A program made the position numbers and the translations under genes. Positions 58,162 through 64,000 of a stretch of DNA of 64,000 nucleotides are shown piece by piece. The notes beneath the pieces were generated by a model that saw nothing but the letters and a program-made list of their open reading frames with translations, was not told where the DNA came from and searched no databases. Where the stretch lies: the NCBI GenBank assembly GCA_948567375.1, contig OX419755.1:64484944-64548943 (forward strand), read 5' to 3'. How positions within the stretch are numbered: the stretch's first letter is position 1; each line of letters opens with the position of its first letter. The DNA is from Lunularia cruciata (lineage: Eukaryota > Streptophyta > Marchantiopsida > Lunulariales > Lunulariaceae).

Positions 58162-60070
58162 CTGGGCGTACAAACAAGCATGCAAGCAGAGAGAGGATCC
58201 AATCACAAGAATGCGGAAACATCTCTATGCTTTTTGTCAAAAAAGAGCTATAGAGCCTTTGTGCTCTGTCATCAAGCTAATTTCAACCTGTACTCCAAGT
58301 CTCCAAGATGTACTTCAGATCTCAACAAATTCCTACTCCATGTGGGGATTTCTTATGTCTTCTTGATGGGGAAAACTCTATGTAGCTCATATGAACATAC
58401 AAATTTTTTATAGCTTGGATTCAAGTGATATAGGATTCAATGGAAAGTCTGTGAGATAAGCTTTCCAATGATATAAAGTAGACTTCAATAAAATCATTAC
58501 AACTCCCCTGAAAAGCTTTCAAAGTTTGCCAGGTTTTTGCAACTCTCACCCTAATTTTGAAATCTTCTTTTAAAGGTTTTGCCCTTGGTTCTTGCCAACT
58601 TTCCCCTGATTTCAAAATCAAATGTACACTTGATCCTCACAAAAGACTCTGGAAATCTGAACTCTCAATCATAGTCACAAAAGTGAGAGAATTGACATTC
58701 AATTAGGATTGAAGAAAGAATGCTCCTCCGAGCTTACAATAGTCTTTTTAGTAAAACTTGTTACATCAAGTCTCACTCTCTATGAGTCCAGAGCCAACTA
58801 AATCTTCCAAAGTAGTTGGTTATACTTTTGGTTAACACTTTGCAAAATTTGATGGTCTAATCCAACCCCAATCCCTAGATATAGATCAATTCTTGAGCTG
58901 GGCTAACTTGTGAGCTCTACAAACACAACTATACTTGATCCAAGACCCTGAATTCTCTATTTGAAAAATTCACATAAAACTTTCACACAAAGGTGAAAAT
59001 TCTAACAAAAAACAAGACAGGAAATTTTCATAAGGTATCTCTTACCACAACTTAGGGAGTGACCAAAACTCCAAACTTGATCACTAGCTCTTCTCCATCA
59101 CCTTACACCTCAAGAGCTTCAACTTCAATCAACCAGATCTGATTCGAGATTGATCCAAAACTTAAATTTCTTGTGCTCAGTACTATAAGAACTTTGTATA
59201 CTCTCCAATCCCACTAATAGATAGTAAAAATGTCTCAAGAAACTCACTCAGTTGCAAACATTGTGCTCTTGGGTATGAATTTTACCCCCTTGATTCAATT
59301 GATCATATCCCTCTTTGAATCAGCTCAAATCGTGTGATTTCTATCTTCAGATTGTAATCTGTTAGCTCCTCTTTCCAACCATGTCCTTTGTTCTCCAAAT
59401 AGCCCTCCCAAACTCCTTTGATGGTCAAAAAACTCCGGACGTCTCTCTTGGGACCCAATCTCTTGCACATTTGTCCTTTAGTCTTTTTAGTTTTTGACAA
59501 ATGGACCCCACAACTCTACCTTGAAGCTTATGAGCAAAAATTTAGGCATTCCCCAACTATAGAAGCACATATATTGTCAAGTCCCCAAACATGCTCATAA
59601 GTAAGCACCAGAAGGATGATAGAATCCGGGTTTCCCATCACCAACTCCATGAATACCACCCTGAAACGTGCCATCAACCAGTCCTATAAGCTGTCATGGT
59701 GCAAAATCTGAAGCCTGATAAGAAAAGGATTTGGGAGTGGCAGATCGGGATCATGGGACATCTCATGCTCAAATGCTTCCTCTTATGTTCTACCACTTGC
59801 GCATTGCTACGACTCTCATTCCCAACGTCTTCCTCCCCCTCAAGACTCCTCGATTGACACACACCCTTGTCTCCCCACTCGCACTCATCTTTATTCATTG
59901 GAGCCTTCAAACATGATAAGATTGTAATGCATGTGGCTAATTACATACATGTATGTAGATTGCTCACATGGCAACATCTCATCCGTTGGATCTAGCATAC
60001 AACCTACCCTACTAATGTGGAGATAAAAACTATGATAAGTCACTTTCTTACGGGCTACAAACCACAACAT
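58162..60070. other. Right part of insertion F, no gene recognised
   Basis: About 1.9 kb of AT-rich, CpG-poor DNA with only short ORFs on both strands that match nothing I know. It belongs with 51542-51874 as the unit into which E4 inserted. Confidence 0.4.
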
Positions 60071-60507
60071 GACAACGTGATGGAGTTGTTTGGAAGGATC
60101 ATGTGCGCAATTGTGCGTAAACCCTAAACATTCCACCTCCCAAACATCGATGGTATTATGGACCCAAGCTTGGCACTTGTACGGGCAAGCTTGAGGTGTA
60201 TGTTATGTGGCTCTTATGGTGGAGCTACTACTATTTTAGTGTGTGATAGCTATTTAAGAGGATGGCATATGGCACGTATGACTCCTCCTCATAGTGGTTC
60301 CTTAGGGATAATGGTTATGTCCTAGATGTACTTGACCTATAGCTAGTTCATCCTTTATATGGTATAGAGTATAGACAGGTGACTAACAATGGGGCTTGAT
60401 AGCACCTGGCCTCCTGATCTTTGCCCATCAAAGGGTATATTATATACTTGGAGTAGATGGCTCTCTGGAGTTAGAGGGACCTAACCGCCAACTAGGGGGG
60501 CAATTGT
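60071..60507 (+). pseudogene. Element C pol end with a decayed PHD finger
   Basis: It continues the integrase C-terminal region after insertion F. The finger at 60181-60330 keeps CMLC, one Cys of CDSY, and GWH. It has lost a Cys to Tyr (CDSY), another to Arg (HMAR), and the final CPRC by frameshift. The purine tract CTAGGGGGGCAAT ends at 60507. Confidence 0.65.
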
Positions 60508-60610
60508 GACACTTTAGAGTCTATGTATGACTTATGTGTGAGTTATGTGTCTATAGTGTATGATATTGACAATGAAGTATGTTGTGTAGCAATGTATATA
60601 CGCATGAAAC
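60508..60610 (+). repeat. B1 repeat of element C
   Basis: TGTGACACTTTAGAG ... GCATGAAAC, homologous to 24167-24273, between the purine tract and A2. Confidence 0.7.
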
Positions 60611-61045
60611 TATCACGCCATTTGTAGTGTTGCATCTAGATTGCTCAGAAATTGGAGATGCAATGATAGTATTTAGAGGTATTTTAACAATCACTCATAA
60701 ACTACTTTCCAATAGTCAATTTTGTGTTCATGGTACTGACTTCATGGTAAGGCCTATCGTCACTTTGCACCATTCACACCGTTGGGTGTGCCATCAGTGG
60801 GACCGTTAGGGTTTCAGACCTAGCTTGAGTCTAAGGGTATACTTTCAAAGTGTAGCTCCAAAGAGCTCACTTCTTTGATGTTGAGCCTTCGAGTTCCTAG
60901 CTATGGTGGATAGAGGCCGGAAAACATCACTTGGATTCTCTTAGCTAGAGTGGGTGTGGCTTGACTGTAGTCAATGCATAATTGTTGGTAGTTTATAGAA
61001 TGACAGATCAAGTATTGATTTGAGTGGTGTAAACAAACTAATTAT
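60611..61045 (+). repeat. A2 repeat of element C
   Basis: It starts TATCACGCCATTTG and ends CTAATTAT, homologous to A1 and A2 of element A. Confidence 0.7.
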
Positions 61046-61133
61046 TGTGGCACTTTAGAATCTATGTATGACTTATGTGTGAGTTATGTGTCTATAGTGT
61101 ATGATATTGACAACAATGTATATACGCAAGACA
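61046..61133 (+). repeat. B2 repeat, 3' end of element C
   Basis: TGTGGCACTTTAGA ... GCAAGACA, shortened by an internal deletion. The sequence after 61133 is unrelated to the family, which confirms the 3' end independently of element A. Confidence 0.7.
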
Positions 61134-61177
61134 ACAATCTATCCATAGTGAGAGTTCTTTATGAGTATGTTTTCAAG

Positions 61178-61627
61178 TCATTCGAGATATTCACCAATTA
61201 AGGCTGATTTTGCTTTCTCGACTAATGAGATTTGTTCCTTCATTGTCAGACTCAAGGAGACCTCGAGCGGGGTGATAATTGGCAACAATGACTCATATGT
61301 CTGAATAGTCTGGAGCTCCTTGCTGAAGAGTTGTTGTGCGATGAGTCTCTTAGCATGAGCAATGTCAATAGTTTTGTCATCCAATTGAGAAATGAACTCG
61401 TCTAACTTTGGACTCCATCTTTGGTATGCAGAGGCATCATTGATCCAAGTACTCCAACAAGTGATGACATGCTTAGCGCGAGGTGGACTATTAAAAATTT
61501 CTTTGAACTGGTCACTTAGACGAGAGGATTTTGATAGGATATTCTTCATGGAGGTAACAAATTGGTTGACGAGTGGTATTCCAAGTCTTAGTATTTTACA
61601 AACATTGTGCATCCATGTGCAAAGCAA
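61178..61627 (-). pseudogene. hAT-like transposase fragment
   Basis: A 149-codon open frame. The part CWSTWINDASAYQRWSP, then KLDEFISQLDD, then QTIQTYESLLPIITPLE, then SLTMKEQISLVEKAK resembles the region after the catalytic centre of hAT-type transposases (RWGTW...AFYY, then ...LPxxITxLE, then LSLxES). The rest of such a protein and the terminal repeats are not visible, so it is a fragment. It could also be a domesticated or unrelated protein. Element C inserted just downstream of it. Confidence 0.4.
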
Positions 61628-61639
61628 AAAATGTAATGC

Positions 61640-62130
61640 ATGTTAAGGAATGAGGTGATCTTGAGGTTAGTTTCACTTTCCTCATATATGGCACCCGATT
61701 AGAGATAGAGAGCACGAGTTGAGAGTATTTATCTTCCAATTGTACACAAAAGAGGGGAATTCCAAAACTTGACCCCTAAATTGCATTGTGCTTGGAAGGT
61801 ATTGAGTAATTTCAAATTTAGAAGTTCGAAAGCAACTAGAAAATAACTATTTTTAAGAGGTTCCGTCAAGAGATGATGATAATAAACTAAATTATTAAAA
61901 GAATCTGCTCATTTATATAGATTATGATTAGAAAATATTTTTGGACCATTAGGAGTAGAAAATAAAGGTTAAATGGGATTGAATGTTTTGCTCGTGAGAA
62001 TCTGGATAAATTATGTGACAAAGTTACTTCAGACATTATAAGTATTTTATAAATTTTGTCAAATGACATTCTAATAATAGTCGTTTAAAAATGAGAGAAA
62101 ATGACATAAAAATAAATTTTTTTTTTGGAT
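61640..62130. other. AT-rich spacer, nothing recognised
   Basis: No ORF or repeat of the families above. It separates the transposon block from the genic right end. Confidence 0.5.
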
Positions 62131-63009
62131 ATCTTCGTATGTATCTAGATCTAGTGGTGAGGTGAGATCACTCTTCCTCTTCTGTTTCTTCAATGTAGAT
62201 GCTTCGACTCTGAATTTGACACCTTTACCATGGACACATTGCACAGGACCTCATGTGTAGTAGAGAACGTGCGGAGAAGCTCCTCCAGTCTTTGCATGTG
62301 CTGGGTCGAATCTGAATGATGAAGATGTAGAAATAGGTGAATGAAAGTTCCGGTACACTTTGGATTCTTTTGTGCGTGAGGACCTCGGTTATGCAGTTCA
62401 CTACGGTGTCTGATTTCCTCAAGGTGAAAGAAATGGAATGACTGTTGTTCGTGCGCCCTCGATGTTCTGGTACGGTGATTGTTGTTGGAGTGACGAAGGA
62501 AGGAATCGAATGTAAATGCTTTGATTGGGAAATTGCCTCAGGACTACCTCGCTCTCTTTGGACCCTTTGCACTTTTGGTTGCAGCCTGACCTGTTTCTGA
62601 TGCTCCGGACGTGTTCCCGGATTCGGGTGAATTCTACAACACAGTCTAGAGAGAATAGCGAATCTCCCCAGTCCCCACGCGGAAAAGGAGGTTTTCATTC
62701 GGTGATACAGCTTGCGGTTCAAAATAACGGGAGTGATTTGATCCCCGGGTTTAGGTTCTTGGAACTTGAACTGGTCGCAGGGCTTTGACAGTTAGTACTG
62801 TCGTGGATGTCTTCTCGAAATTTGACACCTCTTCATGACATCGTCGAGTTGAAACCGTGTGGGGTCTCGAAGCAAATATTTAGTGCTTACAGTAGAATCA
62901 GGGGTTTTGGTTTTTGGAGAGATTGCCTGACCTTCTTTGATCCGTCTGAAGGAGGATATTGGAAAATCAGGGTGAAGGCAATTGAGTGCAATGTGAGTTG
63001 GGGGTTGAG
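62131..63009 (+). promoter_or_regulatory. CpG-retaining upstream region of the ERCC8/CSA gene
   Basis: CpG frequency rises clearly compared with the transposon block, as expected for an unmethylated promoter and 5' untranslated region. Open frames on both strands here (minus 62225-62722; plus 62525-62788) have no recognisable domain. I cannot place a TATA box or a transcription start. Confidence 0.45.
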
Positions 63010-63954
63010 ATGTGGCGAGATTTAAAAGCTAGAGAACTGGGGGCAATGCGACCGGGACGCGTATCCAACAACTTCAACTCTCGGCGTCTTCAAAACTTGG
63101 AACTGTGCACGCATAAGGAGATTGTGAGCACCCATACCGGTGGTGTCAATAGCTTGCAAGTACTCTTCTTCCCCACCCTCGTCGTGATGCTAGTAGCTCA
63201 GCTCGTGTAGAATTCTCCAATTACTGTTTTCTCAGATTTTAATGCTTTAGTGAGGTTGACGAATTCCGGCTCAAATTCTTATGATGAAAGTTTCTCCGTG
63301 ACAGGTTGATGCGACTGAAGGGCGATACTTGTTGGCCGGTTCATCTGATGGTTCAGCAGCATGTTATGATACACTCCTTCATTCGAGCTTCGACCCAGCT
63401 TCTTGCTCTTACTTGCACGATGCTATCTTTAAAGTGGATAAATCAGTTCCAAGGGGACACAAATTTGCAGTTTCTTCTGTACAGTGGTACCCGGTCGATA
63501 CTGGCCTCTTCGTTACGGGTTCCTTCGATCATCAAATAAATGTCTGGGACACGAACAATCTACAAGTACACCCTTACTCCCGCTTCATCTTGATACTCCT
63601 ACACTACAGCTTCATTCCGGCTTTTGCTAGGAGTTTTTAAGTCATACTGGTTGATTGAATTCGTTAGTCCATCTCATTTGCTATGTCTCCTTAGTCATGT
63701 ATAACCACCTGGTCGTAGCGTCGTACTTGAGTTTTCTTTGGTAGCGCGACTGCATCTCAGCAGAGTTTGGATTCTGAGCCCTTGAACGGTGCAGGTTGAG
63801 CTTCAATTCGCAATGCTGGGAAAGGTTCACTCAGTTTCGATGTCACAAGTAGCCACATCTCACATGTTAATAGCCGCCGGATCAGACGACGCGAGGGTTC
63901 GTCTCTGTGACATCGCTTCCGGTGCGTTCACCCATACACTCACGGGGCACAGAG
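63010..63954 (+). CDS. CSA: DNA excision repair protein ERCC-8 / Cockayne syndrome A homologue, first three exons
   Basis: Exons 63010-63159, 63305-63565 and 63795-63954, with GT-AG introns. The first two introns fall between codons (after Gln, before Val); the third falls after the first base of a codon. The protein starts MWRDLKARELGAM, then KEIVSTHTGGVNSLQ, VDATEGRYLLAGSSDGSA, then WYPVDTGLFVTGSFDHQINV, WDTNNLQ, then MLIAAGSDDARVRLCDIASG, then the TLTGHR end of a WD repeat. This is about 190 residues, the first three to four WD40 blades. CSA is the substrate receptor of a CUL4-DDB1 ubiquitin ligase acting in transcription-coupled repair in the nucleus. The gene continues beyond the window. 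No defect is seen. Confidence 0.93.
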
Positions 63955-64000
63955 GTATGATGACGAACACCATCTTCTCGTTCCTAAGAGTTTGGTGTCG

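Larger units (their letters stand above)
51542..60070. mobile_element. Insertion F: ~2.2-kb unidentified unit carrying chromovirus E4
   Basis: Element C pol is continuous if 51542-60070 is removed (GAAGGACA joins TGATGGAGTTG, compare 23742-23755). The outer ends read TGTTGTAC and, one base before the right limit, CACAACA. This gives a 6-bp inverted match and TG...CA ends. The left flank GACAT and right flank GACAA are close to a duplication, but a few extra bases make it uncertain. Outside E4 the unit comprises 51542-51874 and 58162-60070, with no coding domain I recognise. It may be a large solo LTR. Confidence 0.55.
44149..61133 (+). mobile_element. Element C: third copy of the methyltransferase/PHD family, 5' truncated
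   Basis: Host pieces 44149-45544, 49441-51541 and 60071-61133 join into one copy running from the end of protease to the 3' terminus B1-A2-B2. Nested in it are chromovirus E3 (45545-49440) and insertion F (51542-60070). Most of reverse transcriptase is deleted at about 49655. The 3' end is GCAAGACA at 61133. Confidence 0.8.

Noticed and set aside
51870-58166. Target duplication of E4 (TCGGG / CTGGG)
   Set aside because: Only three of five positions agree, so it is not claimed even though the element boundaries are clear from the LTRs.
62225-62722. 165-codon minus-strand ORF upstream of CSA
   Set aside because: No recognisable domain, no splice context, and it lies in GC-richer promoter DNA where long chance frames are more likely.
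1-64000. tRNA, rRNA, microRNA or CRISPR-like features
   Set aside because: No cloverleaf, conserved rRNA word or regularly spaced short repeat array was found by reading; weak primer-binding sites are the only tRNA-related words.

Overview
The window is nuclear DNA of a land plant. Two things show this: it is packed with Ty3-type LTR retrotransposons nested in one another, and the right end holds the first three coding exons of a plant-type ERCC8/CSA WD40 gene with GT-AG introns. The repeat density, the long AT-rich and CpG-poor repeats and the age of many copies suggest a large-genome plant such as a gymnosperm, but that is a guess. I saw no tRNA, rRNA, CRISPR array or bacterial gene.

Layout. 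Positions 1-2.9 kb are low-copy DNA that keeps its CpG near the left edge, with one possible minus-strand exon. From 3 to 9.2 kb there are solo LTRs of two Ty3 families, a broken intronless calmodulin copy, a degenerate minisatellite and half of an old minus-strand chromovirus (E1). From 9.2 to 24.8 kb lies element A, of an unusual family. A copy of chromovirus E2 (12.4-18.7 kb) sits inside its gag/protease region. E1 resumes at 24.8-26.1 kb, so A was inserted into E1. Element B (26.1-36.3 kb) belongs to the same family as A, is inserted further along E1 and carries three solo LTRs. D (36.3-44.1 kb) is a fairly young non-chromodomain Ty3 element with two 692-bp LTRs and a single 1,608-codon gag-pol frame broken only by seven nonsense codons. 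Element C (44.1-61.1 kb) is a third copy of the A family. It holds chromovirus E3 (45.5-49.4 kb) and an 8.5-kb insertion (F) that itself contains chromovirus E4 (51.9-58.2 kb). At 61.1-61.6 kb is a hAT-like transposase remnant, and from 62.1 kb CpG-retaining genic DNA leads into the ERCC8/CSA gene.

The most notable object is the A/B/C family. Its order is gag with zinc knuckles, protease, a cytosine-5 DNA methyltransferase-like domain, reverse transcriptase, RNase H, a Ty3-type DDE integrase and a C-terminal PHD finger. Its ends are not normal LTRs. The 5' end is a ~450-bp repeat (A1), and the 3' end is B1-A2-B2, a split direct repeat layout otherwise typical of PAT/Ngaro-type DIRS elements. 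The outer ends are fixed by independent insertion junctions. No copy is intact.

A second unexpected signal is a small protein module of about 55 residues encoded before gag. It occurs as two divergent copies in both chromovirus E4 and element D, and once recognisably in E2.
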